Assembly (NCBI RefSeq): GCF_003254295.1
Contig: NZ_QKZO01000009.1
Coordinates: forward strand, 101,218-165,217
Length of the DNA stretch: 64,000 nucleotides
From: Rhodobacter capsulatus
Lineage (GTDB): Bacteria > Pseudomonadota > Alphaproteobacteria > Rhodobacterales > Rhodobacteraceae
Reading direction: 5' to 3'
A program made the translations under genes and the position numbers. Under the pieces are notes generated by a model. The model was not told the origin of the DNA. It was given only the letters and a program-made list of their open reading frames with translations, and made no database searches. Below, piece after piece: positions 8,588 through 17,220 of the stretch. Each line of letters begins with the position of its first letter. The first letter of the stretch is position 1.

Positions 8588-8618
8588 CGAATTCGGCACC
8601 CTTGCGGGGCCTCGGGGA

Positions 8619-8906
8619 TCAGACGTTGACGCTGTCCTTGAGGGCTTTGGCGATCGTCACCTTCACCTGCTTGTCAGCCGGTTTCATCATCGTTTCCCCG
8701 GTGGCCGGGTTGCGCACCTGACGCTCCGGACGGGCCTTGCACGAGACCTTGCCGATGCCCGGCAGCGTCACCGACCCGCCAGCCGCGACTTCCTTCGTCA
8801 CGACATCGGCGATGGCGTCGATGGCGGCGGTCGCGGTTTTCTTGTCCGACCCCATGGCTTCGGCAAGGGCTGCCACCAGCTGGGTCTTGGTCATCGGTTT
8901 CGACAT
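8619..8906 (-). CDS. hup: HU-family DNA-binding protein
   Basis: A 95-residue nucleoid protein that binds and bends DNA as a dimer. It has the HU/IHF layout: N-terminal helices (KTQLVAALAEAMGSDKKTA), the GxGK turn (PGIGKVSCKARPERQVRNP) and the beta arm with RNPATGE near residue 65. Pro at the arm tip region is intact. The start at 8906 has GAGAGGAAG eight nt upstream; the frame extends further up, but that part lies over a promoter. It is monocistronic, with its own promoter and terminator. Confidence 0.93.
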   Translation of the reverse strand: MSKPMTKTQLVAALAEAMGSDKKTATAAIDAIADVVTKEVAAGGSVTLPGIGKVSCKARPERQVRNPATGETMMKPADKQVKVTIAKALKDSVNV

Positions 8907-8974
8907 GGGTCTTCCTCTCATACGCCCCGGGTGGAGGGGCCATCTTGATCCGTCTGCACGGTTTGATGCGCCCT

Positions 8975-9003
8975 CTAACACACGGTTTTTTTCAGCATGG
9001 CAA
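8975..9003 (-). promoter_or_regulatory. Candidate promoter of the HU gene
   Basis: On the minus strand TTGCCA, 17 bp, TGTTAG, with an A7 run in the spacer; the start point would be about 60-65 nt before the ATG at 8906. Confidence 0.4.
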
Positions 9004-9051
9004 GCCTTTTCGGGCATGTTTTGCCGATTTTCCCGGCGTCAAGGCAGCGCA

Positions 9052-10527
9052 TCAAAGGAAGGCTGTTTCGTCGAATGACCGCAGTTTCCGGCTGTGGATT
9101 CGCTCCAGCGGCATGGCCCGCAGCTTCTCCATCGCGCGCACGCCGATCAGCAGATGGCTGGCCACTTGCGTGCGGTAAAACTCGGTCGCCATGCCCGGAA
9201 GTTTGAGTTCCCCATGCAGCGGCTTGTCGGAGACACAGAGCAGCGTGCCATAGGGAACGCGGAACCGGAACCCGTTCGCGGCGATCGTCGCGCTTTCCAT
9301 GTCGAGCGCCACGGCCCGGCTTTGGTTCAGCCGCTGCACCGGGCCGGACTGGTCGCGCAGCTCCCAGTTGCGGTTGTCGATCGTCGCCACCGTGCCCGTG
9401 CGCATGATCCGTTTCAGCTCGTAGCCCTCCAGCCGGGTGATCTCGGCCACCGCTTCCTGCAGGGCCACCTGCACCTCGGCCAGAGCCGGGATCGGCACCC
9501 AGATCGGCAGATCGTCATCCAGCACGTGATCCTCGCGCAGGTAGGCATGGGCCAGAACGAAATCGCCCAGGCTTTGCGAGTTGCGCAGCCCTGCACAATG
9601 GCCGACCATCAGCCAGGCATGCGGGCGCAGCACCGCGATATGATCGGTCGCGGTCTTCGCATTCGAGGGCCCGACACCGATATTGACCAGCGTGATGCCG
9701 TTCCCGTCGGGCCGTTTCAGGTGATAGGCCGGCATCTGCGGCAGCTTCGCCAAGGGCGGAATCATGCCATCGGCGGTGGTGATTTCGATATTCCCCGGCG
9801 CGACGAAACTGCTGTAGCCCTGCGCCGGATCGGCCAGCATCTGCCGCGCGACTTTCTCGAATTCATCGACGTAGAACTGATAGTTGGTGAACAGAACATG
9901 GTTCTGGAAATGCTCAGGCGCGGTCGCGGTGTAATGCGACAGCCGGGCAAGCGAGTAATCCACCCGCTGCGCGGTAAAGGGCGCCAGATGCCCCGACCCA
10001 TCCGGGTTCGGCTTCGCCGTGCCGTTCACGATATCGTCGTTCATGCTTTCCAGCGACGGCACGTCAAAGACATCGCGCAACGAAATCGTCAGCGCGCCTT
10101 CCTGCGGGATCGTCACCTCGGGCTGACCGGCGACGGCGAAATGCACCGGGATCGGCGTGTCCGAGGGGCCGATCTGCACCGGCACCCCATGGTTGCGCAT
10201 CAAAAGCCCGATCTGCTGCGTCAGGTAATTGCGGAAGAGGTCGGGGCGGGTGATTGTCGCCACCTTGGTCCCGGGCGAGGAGACATGACCAAAGCTCAAC
10301 CGGCTGTCGGCCTTGAGATGCGAGGTGACGGTGATCCGCACCTCGGGGTAGAAGGCGCGAAAGCGCGTGTCGGCATGGCCGGTGGCCAGAACCTCGTTGA
10401 ATTTCTGCAACAGGAAGCCGGTCGCCTCGGCGTAAAGCTGTTCCAGCCGCGCCACCGCGGCGGCCGGATCGGTGAAGCTGTCATGCGCCGAGGGCGGCGG
10501 GGTCAGGATCGTCACGGGATCATTCAT
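9052..10527 (-). CDS. amn: AMP nucleosidase
   Basis: Hydrolyses AMP to adenine and ribose 5-phosphate. The 491-residue length is that of full bacterial Amn: an N-terminal Amn-specific domain (about 1-180) followed by a C-terminal nucleoside-phosphorylase-like domain (about 190-490) with LVNIGVGPSNAKTATDHIAVLRPH and the late ALDMESATIAANGFRFRVPYG segment, whose DMESA motif binds the ribose. Its ATG overlaps the stop of the upstream ade gene by 4 nt (ATGA), so the two are translationally coupled. Together they turn AMP into hypoxanthine. Confidence 0.95.
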   Translation of the reverse strand: MNDPVTILTPPPSAHDSFTDPAAAVARLEQLYAEATGFLLQKFNEVLATGHADTRFRAFYPEVRITVTSHLKADSRLSFGHVSSPGTKVATITRPDLFRNYLTQQIGLLMRNHGVPVQIGPSDTPIPVHFAVAGQPEVTIPQEGALTISLRDVFDVPSLESMNDDIVNGTAKPNPDGSGHLAPFTAQRVDYSLARLSHYTATAPEHFQNHVLFTNYQFYVDEFEKVARQMLADPAQGYSSFVAPGNIEITTADGMIPPLAKLPQMPAYHLKRPDGNGITLVNIGVGPSNAKTATDHIAVLRPHAWLMVGHCAGLRNSQSLGDFVLAHAYLREDHVLDDDLPIWVPIPALAEVQVALQEAVAEITRLEGYELKRIMRTGTVATIDNRNWELRDQSGPVQRLNQSRAVALDMESATIAANGFRFRVPYGTLLCVSDKPLHGELKLPGMATEFYRTQVASHLLIGVRAMEKLRAMPLERIHSRKLRSFDETAFL

Positions 10528-12317
10528 GCGAAAAGCTCGGTCAGTTGGAATTTCGTCACATCGACAAGGCCAAGGTCGGAAATGCGGATTTCCGGGATCA
10601 CCACCAGCGCCAGAAGCGAATGCTGCATATAGGCGTTGTTGAGTGTGCAGCCGCAGTCGGCCATCGCTTTCACCATCGCTTCGGCCCGCGCGGCGACCTC
10701 GGCGGCGGGGTCGTCGGACATCAGCCCGGCGATGGGCAGGGGCACGGCGGCGAGTTCCACACCGTCTTTCCAGACGCTGATGCCGCCGCCCATCTCGCCC
10801 AGCCGGTTCGCCACGGCGGCCATCGCGGCGCGGTCGGTGCCGACCACGATCATGTGGTGGCTGTCATGCGCCACAGTCGAGCCGATCGCCATCGAGCCCT
10901 TGTAGCCAAAGCCCGAGACGAAGCCGTTCACCACCTTGCCGGTGCCCCGGTGCCGCTCGACCAGCGCGATCTGCGCCACGTCTTTCGCCGCGTCCGGCTG
11001 CGCCAGCCCGTCAAGAACCGCCAGTTCCGCCGTCAGGGCCTTGGTCGGCGCCTGATTTTCGACGACGCCGATCACCCGGGCCGTCACCGTATTCGCCCCC
11101 TCGGGCGCGGCAATGGCGAAATCCGCAGGCTCAAGGCTCTTGCCCAGATGCACGGTTTGACGGGCGCTTTCCGGCCAGTCGTAATGCGGGCAGTCGACCT
11201 TCAGCGTGCCGTTTTCCGCCACCACCTGCCCCCGCGCGATCACCATCTCGACCGGCAGGGTGACCAGATCCGAGCTCAGGATCACATCCGCCCGCCGACC
11301 CGGCGCAATCGAGCCGAGTTCCCGTTCCAGCCCGAAATGGCTGGCGGTGTTCACCGTGCACATCTGCAGCGCGATCAGGGGATCGCAGCCACAGGCGACG
11401 GCATGGCGATAGGCGCGGTTCATATGGCCTTCGTGAACCAGCGTGCCGGAATGGCAATCGTCGGTGCAAAGAATGAAGTTGCGCGGATCAAGCCCGCGTT
11501 TCGTCACCGCGGTGATCTGGCTTTCCACGTCATACCAGGCCGAGCCCAGCCGCAGCATCGCCCGCATCCCCTGCCGGACCCGGGCCACGGCGTCGTCTTC
11601 GCAGGTGCCTTCGTGGTCATCGGCCGGACCGCCCGCCGCATAGGCGCGAAAGGGCGCCCCCAGATCGGGGCTGGCATAATGCCCGCCGACGGTTTTCCCC
11701 GCCCGCTGCGTCGCGGCAATCTCGGCCAGCATCTTGGCATCGGCGCCGATGACGCCCGGAAAGTTCATCATCTCGCCCAGACCCACGATCCCGGGCCAGG
11801 ACATCGCCTTCGCCACATCCTCGGGGGTGATCTCATAGCCCGTGGTTTCCAGACCGGGCGCCGAGGGGGCGCAAGACGGCATCTGGGTGAAGATGTTGAC
11901 GGGCTGCAGCATCGCCTCGTCATGCATCATCCGCACACCCGCGAGGCCGAGCACGTTCGCAATCTCGTGCGGGTCGGTGAACATGGTCGTCGTGCCATGC
12001 GGGATCACGGCGGCGGCGAATTCCGCGGGGGTCAGCATGCCGCTCTCAACATGCATGTGGCCATCGACGAGACCGGGGATCATGTAGCGGCCCTTGGCCT
12101 CGATCACGGTCGTTTCCGGTCCGATGGCCGAGGTCAGATCGGGGGCGATGGCGGCGAAACGCCCCTCGGCAATCGCGATGTCGTATCCGTCCAGCACTTC
12201 GCGGCTTTGGACGTTGACCCATCTGCCCTGCCGGATCACGCAATCGGCAGGCGAACGGCCCGCGGCGACGGCAATAAGACGCGGCGCGGCCTCGGGCCAG
12301 GTTTTGAGAGATGTCAT
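10524..12317 (-). CDS. ade: Adenine deaminase (amidohydrolase type)
   Basis: Deaminates adenine to hypoxanthine and ammonia with a di-metal site. It belongs to the large Ade type (597 residues), not the adenosine-deaminase-like type: the metal motif PGLVDGHMHVESGM (HxH), FTDPHEIANVLG, and the C-terminal Ade domain with SGFGYKGSMAIGSTVAHDSHH. It sits upstream of amn with ATGA overlap. Start at 12317 is favoured by TGGA six nt upstream; an ATG at 12326 would add three residues. It shares a 76-nt divergent gap with the SDR gene. Confidence 0.95.
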   Translation of the reverse strand: MTSLKTWPEAAPRLIAVAAGRSPADCVIRQGRWVNVQSREVLDGYDIAIAEGRFAAIAPDLTSAIGPETTVIEAKGRYMIPGLVDGHMHVESGMLTPAEFAAAVIPHGTTTMFTDPHEIANVLGLAGVRMMHDEAMLQPVNIFTQMPSCAPSAPGLETTGYEITPEDVAKAMSWPGIVGLGEMMNFPGVIGADAKMLAEIAATQRAGKTVGGHYASPDLGAPFRAYAAGGPADDHEGTCEDDAVARVRQGMRAMLRLGSAWYDVESQITAVTKRGLDPRNFILCTDDCHSGTLVHEGHMNRAYRHAVACGCDPLIALQMCTVNTASHFGLERELGSIAPGRRADVILSSDLVTLPVEMVIARGQVVAENGTLKVDCPHYDWPESARQTVHLGKSLEPADFAIAAPEGANTVTARVIGVVENQAPTKALTAELAVLDGLAQPDAAKDVAQIALVERHRGTGKVVNGFVSGFGYKGSMAIGSTVAHDSHHMIVVGTDRAAMAAVANRLGEMGGGISVWKDGVELAAVPLPIAGLMSDDPAAEVAARAEAMVKAMADCGCTLNNAYMQHSLLALVVIPEIRISDLGLVDVTKFQLTELFA

Positions 12318-12402
12318 ATGTTCCATGACCAAAGGTGCCAGAGCTTTTTGCCCTTCGCAAGTGACGACGTGATGACTACCTTGCGAGCCGAAGGAGAAAC
12401 CC

Positions 12403-13230
12403 ATGAAAACGCTGCTCTCGATCGGTCACGGCTATTCGGCGCGGGCGCTGGCCCGGCTTCTGTTGCCCGAAGGCTGGCGGATCATCGCCACCACGCGCAG
12501 CGCGGCCAAGGCTGAAATGCTGCGCGCCGAAGGGGTGGAGGCGATGGTCTGGACCGGGGGGGAGTTACCCCTTGCAGAGGCCACGCATCTGCTGACCTCG
12601 GTGGCCCCGGATGGCTCTGGCGACCCGGTTCTCGCTGCGCAGCGAAACGCGCTTTGCGCCGCGCAGCATCTGGAATGGGTGGGCTATCTGTCCACCGTCG
12701 GCGTCTATGGCGATCATGGCGGCGGTTGGGTCGATGAAGAGACGCCCCTGACCCCCACCACCACCCGCGGCGTGCAAAGGGTGGCGGCCGAGGCGGGCTG
12801 GCAGGCGCTGGGCCTGCCGCTCCATATTTTCCGGCTGGCGGGGATTTATGGCCCCGGTCGCGGCCCGTTCGAAAAGGTCCGCGACCGCACTGCGCGGCTT
12901 GTGATCAAGCCCGGGCAGGTGTTTTCGCGCATCCATGTCGAGGATATCGCGCAGGTTCTGGCGGCCTCGATCGCGGCGCCCAATCCGGGGCGGGTCTACA
13001 ATGTCTGCGATGACGCGCCGTCCCCGCCCGAGGATGTGCTGGCCTATGCGGCCGAGCTTCTGGGCCTGCCCCGCCCGCCCGAAGTGCCCTTTGACCCGGC
13101 CAGCATGACCCCGATGGCGGCGAGTTTTTACGCCGAAAACAAGCGGGTGCGGAATGACCGGATCAAGACGGAACTGGGGGTCAGCCTGCGCTACCCCGAT
13201 TACCGGGCGGGTCTTAAGGCGATGCTTTGA
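12403..13230 (+). CDS. NAD-dependent epimerase/dehydratase-like SDR protein (YeeZ-like)
   Basis: A 275-residue cytoplasmic protein of the extended SDR / atypical YeeZ group. The N-terminal nucleotide-binding loop reads SIGHGYSARALAR, a departure from the usual GxxGxxG. VGYLSTVGVYGDHGGGWVDE holds the strand and the Ser/Tyr region of the active site, but the usual YxxxK is replaced by a QRVAAEAGW helix, so catalysis may differ. HVEDIAQVLAASI is typical of the group. The ATG has GAAGGAGAAA just upstream. Substrate unknown. Confidence 0.8.
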   Translation: MKTLLSIGHGYSARALARLLLPEGWRIIATTRSAAKAEMLRAEGVEAMVWTGGELPLAEATHLLTSVAPDGSGDPVLAAQRNALCAAQHLEWVGYLSTVGVYGDHGGGWVDEETPLTPTTTRGVQRVAAEAGWQALGLPLHIFRLAGIYGPGRGPFEKVRDRTARLVIKPGQVFSRIHVEDIAQVLAASIAAPNPGRVYNVCDDAPSPPEDVLAYAAELLGLPRPPEVPFDPASMTPMAASFYAENKRVRNDRIKTELGVSLRYPDYRAGLKAML

Positions 13231-13240
13231 TCCGGGGGCT

Positions 13241-14476
13241 TCAGGCCGGTTGCGCCTGAAGCGCGCGTTCCTTCACCGGCAGGTGGACGAGCGCCGAAAA
13301 CGCGCCCATGCCGACGCCGACCCACCAGACCAGCGTGTAATCGCCCGCGATGTCGTAAAGCCGTCCGCCCAGCCAGACGCCCAGAAAGGCGCCGAGCTGA
13401 TGCGAAAAGAACACCACGCCATAAAGCGTGCCCATGTAGCGCAGCCCGTAAAGATCGGCGATCAGCCCCGAGGTCAGCGGCACCGTCGCCAGCCACAAAG
13501 CCCCCATGACAAGCGAGAAGATCAGCACCGTCGCAGGCGTCATCGGCGCCAGGATGAAGGCGGCGGCGGCAATGGTGCGCAAAAGGTAGATGATGGCGAG
13601 CGCGTATTTCTTCGAATAATGCCGCCCGGCCCAACCGGCAAAGATCGTGCCCGCGATATTGGCCAGACCAATGAGCGAGATGGCGACGGCGCCAAGGGTC
13701 GAGAGGCTCTCGATCCCGACCGCGGCCAGAAGGGAACCGGGGGGAACGGCGCCGCACATCTCGGTCACCATCGCCGGGAAATGCGCGGTGATGAAGGCCA
13801 GCTGATAGCCGCAGGAGAAGAAGCCCAGAAAGATCAGCGCGAAGGACGGGTCCCGCAGCGCGCGTTTGAGCACCGTGGCCATCGGTTCCTCGGGGCCGCG
13901 CGGGGCGCTGCGGGCGGGGCTGCGCAGAAGCGGCAGGGCCAGAAGCGCCAGCAGGATGGTGACGGCAAAGATCACGAAAACGGTCTGCCAGGGGAAGTGC
14001 CGCAACAGCAGTTCCGCCACCGGGGCGCCGAAGACCTGCCCGGCCGAGCCCGCGGCGGTGGCGATGCCAAGCGTGAGCGAGCGGTTTTCATTCGACGCCG
14101 CGCGCCCGACGACGGCCAGGATCACGCCAAAGCCGGTGCCCGCGATGCCGAAGCCGACGAAAATTTCCAGCAGGTCATGTTGCCAGGGCTGGGTGGCAAA
14201 GGCCGACAGCACCAGCCCGAAAGCATACATCAGCGCGCCCAGCACGATCGCCTTGCGGTCGCCGAACCGTTCCGCAATGGCGCCGAAGATCGGCTGGCCG
14301 ATCCCCCAGGCCAGGTTCTGGATCGCGATGGCCAGCGAAAATTCCGCCCGCGGCCAACCGAATTCGGTGGCGATCGGGATCTGGAACACCCCGAACGAGG
14401 CGCGGATGGCGAAGCCAAGCATGAGGATGATGGCACCGCCCACAAGGACGGGGGTGATCAGGCGGGTCTGGGTCAT
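13241..14476 (-). CDS. MFS transporter
   Basis: A 411-residue inner-membrane protein with 12 predicted helices in two halves joined by a loop around residues 190-215 (RSPARSAPRGPEEP). The helix 2-3 loop motif (GAIAERFGDRKAIVLG) is present, and YHLG-type motifs resemble the oxalate/formate and monocarboxylate-like MFS group. Substrate unknown. It converges on the SDR gene with only 10 nt between stops, leaving no room for a separate terminator. Its start has a GAGGGAGACC ribosome site. It lies downstream of the flavoprotein gene only by position: the flavoprotein gene is read toward it from the right with a 49-nt gap. Confidence 0.85.
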   Translation of the reverse strand: MTQTRLITPVLVGGAIILMLGFAIRASFGVFQIPIATEFGWPRAEFSLAIAIQNLAWGIGQPIFGAIAERFGDRKAIVLGALMYAFGLVLSAFATQPWQHDLLEIFVGFGIAGTGFGVILAVVGRAASNENRSLTLGIATAAGSAGQVFGAPVAELLLRHFPWQTVFVIFAVTILLALLALPLLRSPARSAPRGPEEPMATVLKRALRDPSFALIFLGFFSCGYQLAFITAHFPAMVTEMCGAVPPGSLLAAVGIESLSTLGAVAISLIGLANIAGTIFAGWAGRHYSKKYALAIIYLLRTIAAAAFILAPMTPATVLIFSLVMGALWLATVPLTSGLIADLYGLRYMGTLYGVVFFSHQLGAFLGVWLGGRLYDIAGDYTLVWWVGVGMGAFSALVHLPVKERALQAQPA

Positions 14477-14525
14477 TTGGTCTCCCTCGCAAGGCGATCA
14501 ATTCGCCATGCGGGGTGGGGCTGGG

Positions 14526-15707
14526 TCAATCTGTCGATTGTGCCCCGAACAATCGCGCCGCCGCCTGCCCCGCGACGCGGCCGGTGGCCAGACAACCGGT
14601 CAGCAGATAGCCGCCCGTCGGCGCCTCCCAATCCAGCATCTCGCCCGCGGCAAAGACCCCGGGCAGGGCTTTCAGTTCAAGGGCATCGGTCAGGGCGGTG
14701 GCGCAAATGCCGCCCGCCGAGGAAATCGCCTCGGAGAGCGGCCGGGGGCCAAGATGGCGCACCGGCAGCGCTTTCAGCTTGCGCGCCAGCGCCAGCGGGT
14801 CCGTGGGCAGCGGCCGCCCCCATTCCTGCAACAGGGCGAGCTTCACCGGATCCAGCCGCAGCGCCTTGCGCAGCCGATTGGGCAGGCTGTCGCGCGCGGG
14901 CGTGCGGCCCAGCCGATGCGCGATGTCATCCACGCTCAGATCGGGTGCAAGGTCGAGCGACAAGGGCGCCCCGTCGCGCACCGCAGCCGCAATCGCATAG
15001 ATGCCGCCGCCTTCAAGACCGCGGGCGGACAGGACAAACTCGCCCCGGCTGGTCTGGTCGGGCGTCAGCAGCGCCGCCCCCTTGACCGGCTGGCCCAGAT
15101 GCGCCGCCATATGGGGCGACCAGGCGACCCGCAGCCCCATGTTCGCGGGCTGGAACGGCGCAAGGGTCACGCCCTTGGCCATCAGCCACGGCACCCAGGC
15201 GGCATCCGAGCCAAGCCGCGGCCAGCTTGCGCCGCCAAGCGCCAGAACGGTGACGGCGGGGCTCAGCACCTGCGCCCCCTCGGGCGTGTCAAAGGCGAAT
15301 CCGTCCCCGTCAAAGCCCGTCCAGCGCCAGCGGGTGCGCGTTTCCACCCCCAGATCCGCCAGCCTGCGCGCCCAGAGCCGCAGCATCGGCGAGGCTTTCA
15401 TTTCGACCGGAAACACCCGCCCCGTCGAGCCGGTGAAAAGATCGACGCCGAGAGTGCGGGCAAACGCCATCACCGCCTCGGGGCCGAAACCGGCCACATG
15501 CGGACGGATCCAGTCGGGCGAATAGGCGGTCAGAAACTGCGCCAAAGGCTCGTCGCGGGTCAGGTTCAGCCCGGATTTCCCCGCCATCAGGAATTTCCGC
15601 GCAAGCGTCGGCTTCGCCTCGGCCAGCAGCACCCGGGCGCCCGCGCGGGCCAGCTCCTCGGCCGCCATCATCCCCGCCGGACCGCCGCCGATCACCAGCG
15701 CCGTCAC
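14526..15707 (-). CDS. TIGR03862-type HI0933-like flavoprotein
   Basis: A 393-residue FAD protein of the HI0933/YhiN family (BaiN-like). The dinucleotide motif is at the very start (VIGGGPAGMMAAEELARAGA), and the second FAD contact is near the C terminus (ALPGVFAAGEMLDWEAPTGGY). A middle insert domain (about 190-340) separates the halves. The reaction is not established for this subfamily; E. coli and gut homologues reduce small molecules or are unassigned. Its ATG overlaps the holA stop by 4 nt, placing it at the end of the leuS-lptE-holA run. Confidence 0.88.
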   Translation of the reverse strand: MTALVIGGGPAGMMAAEELARAGARVLLAEAKPTLARKFLMAGKSGLNLTRDEPLAQFLTAYSPDWIRPHVAGFGPEAVMAFARTLGVDLFTGSTGRVFPVEMKASPMLRLWARRLADLGVETRTRWRWTGFDGDGFAFDTPEGAQVLSPAVTVLALGGASWPRLGSDAAWVPWLMAKGVTLAPFQPANMGLRVAWSPHMAAHLGQPVKGAALLTPDQTSRGEFVLSARGLEGGGIYAIAAAVRDGAPLSLDLAPDLSVDDIAHRLGRTPARDSLPNRLRKALRLDPVKLALLQEWGRPLPTDPLALARKLKALPVRHLGPRPLSEAISSAGGICATALTDALELKALPGVFAAGEMLDWEAPTGGYLLTGCLATGRVAGQAAARLFGAQSTD

Positions 15708-16729
15708 AGCTTCGCCGCCACGGAGGCCAGCCGCATCAGCGCCCTCTCGATCACCGCCATCTGCGGCGCCTTGGAGGCCGAGCGCAGCGTCAGATCGGCC
15801 TCGATCAGCACTTTCAGCGCTTCTTCGAGCCGCATCATCCCCCAGCGGCCGGCCTGCCGCTGCAACACGTCGCGGCGCGGGCCAAAGACCGGCGGGCGCA
15901 GCTTGCCAAGCCCCGCGCCCACCCCGCCCGGGTCCGAGGCCGCCATGTGCAGGGTCCGAAAATGCCGCGTCGCCATGATCGCCAGCGTCACCGGCTGCAC
16001 GCCCTGCCCCTCGATCCGGCGCATCATCCGGGCGAGGTCCAAAGGCCGCCCGTCGGCCACCAGTTCCAGCACCTCGTCGATCTCGGCCTCGACCGTGCTG
16101 GGCGACGAAAGCGCCACCTCGGCCGGGGTCAGCGGGCTGCTATCCCCATATTTGTAAAGCGCGATTTTCTCGATCGTCTGGCGGAAATCGCCGGGGTCCA
16201 GCGCCTTCGAGAGCGCCAGAACATCGGTCATCGTCTCGTTCGGGATCGCCCGCAGCCCGGCCTTTTTCAGGATCTCCTCGATCTCCTCGCGGCTGGGCGG
16301 ATCGTCGTAAATCCCGATCGCATAGGCGTTGGGGTGATTCTCGAAGATCTTGCGCAGCGCCGATTTCGCCGTCAGCGCGCCCGCCGTGACGATGATCTGC
16401 GCATCGCCCTGCGTCCAGGCCTTCACCGCGGCGTCAAAGGCCGGGGCGGTGGTGTCGGTCGCCTCCTCGACAAAGACGACGCGGGGGCCGGGGAAAAAGC
16501 CGATCTCCTTGATGCCGTCGATGACTTGCGAGGCATCCTTGCGCAGATCGGCACCAGACATCCGGGTCAGCCGCATCTCGGCCTCGCCCTCGGGGCCGAT
16601 CAGCGCTGCGATCACCTCTTGCCGCCGCAGCGCGACCCGCATCGCATCGGCGCCATAGATCAAAAGCCCCAGCCGCGCCGGATCGGGTTTGCCGAAATAG
16701 CGCGTCGCGGCAACCCCGGCGAGTTTCAT
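15704..16729 (-). CDS. holA: DNA polymerase III delta subunit
   Basis: Clamp-loader subunit that opens the beta sliding clamp. The 341-residue protein has the DNA_pol3_delta layout: N-terminal AAA-like domain without a functional P-loop (LLIYGADAMRVALRRQEVIAAL), the clamp-contacting region, and a helical C-terminal collar domain. The start overlaps lptE by 4 nt and the stop overlaps the flavoprotein by 4 nt. Coupling to lptE and leuS is the arrangement usual in Proteobacteria. Confidence 0.92.
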   Translation of the reverse strand: MKLAGVAATRYFGKPDPARLGLLIYGADAMRVALRRQEVIAALIGPEGEAEMRLTRMSGADLRKDASQVIDGIKEIGFFPGPRVVFVEEATDTTAPAFDAAVKAWTQGDAQIIVTAGALTAKSALRKIFENHPNAYAIGIYDDPPSREEIEEILKKAGLRAIPNETMTDVLALSKALDPGDFRQTIEKIALYKYGDSSPLTPAEVALSSPSTVEAEIDEVLELVADGRPLDLARMMRRIEGQGVQPVTLAIMATRHFRTLHMAASDPGGVGAGLGKLRPPVFGPRRDVLQRQAGRWGMMRLEEALKVLIEADLTLRSASKAPQMAVIERALMRLASVAAKL

Positions 16730-17220
16730 TTCGGCAGCGTGCCGGCCTGCGCCAGCAGACGGGTGACGATCTGATCGGCCAGCATCCGCATCAGGCGGCG
16801 ATGCGCGTCATCCTCGGCCGAGGAGGTCGCGACGACCGAGCCCGAGGCCGACCAGGAGGTGAAGCTGCTCACCTTGCCCGCCAGCAGCACGGCTTCCGAG
16901 CGGCTGTCCTGCAGCCGATACTCGACCTGCCCGGTCAGCGAATAGCGCGTGGTGGCGCCTTCGGGGGTGATCGCCTGGCCCAGAACATCGGTGGTCACGG
17001 TGTAGGACAGCCGATACCGGGCCTTCTCGACCGGGCCCAGCCGTTCCGACAGCCGCCGCACCAGCGCGAAATCGTCGGGCGTCTGCGGCATGTCGGTTTC
17101 GACGCGGCCCAAAAGCCCGGCCGCGCCGCCCTTCGGCCCGTAGGCCGGGGTGAAGCCGCAACCCGAAAGGGCCGCGGCGCCGATCAGAGCCAAAAAGGAC
17201 CGACGGTCAGATGACCACAT
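16726..17220 (-). CDS. lptE: LPS-assembly lipoprotein LptE
   Basis: Plug and partner of the outer-membrane LPS translocon LptD. The 164-residue protein has a short twin-Arg-like or Sec lipoprotein signal ([17 protein letters not shown]) with lipobox LSGC at Cys21, then GFTPAYGP, the typical LptE mature start. The two-strand/two-helix region continues to the C terminus ([21 protein letters not shown]). It overlaps the 3' end of leuS by 14 nt and holA by 4 nt. Confidence 0.9.
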   Translation of the reverse strand: MWSSDRRSFLALIGAAALSGCGFTPAYGPKGGAAGLLGRVETDMPQTPDDFALVRRLSERLGPVEKARYRLSYTVTTDVLGQAITPEGATTRYSLTGQVEYRLQDSRSEAVLLAGKVSSFTSWSASGSVVATSSAEDDAHRRLMRMLADQIVTRLLAQAGTLPK

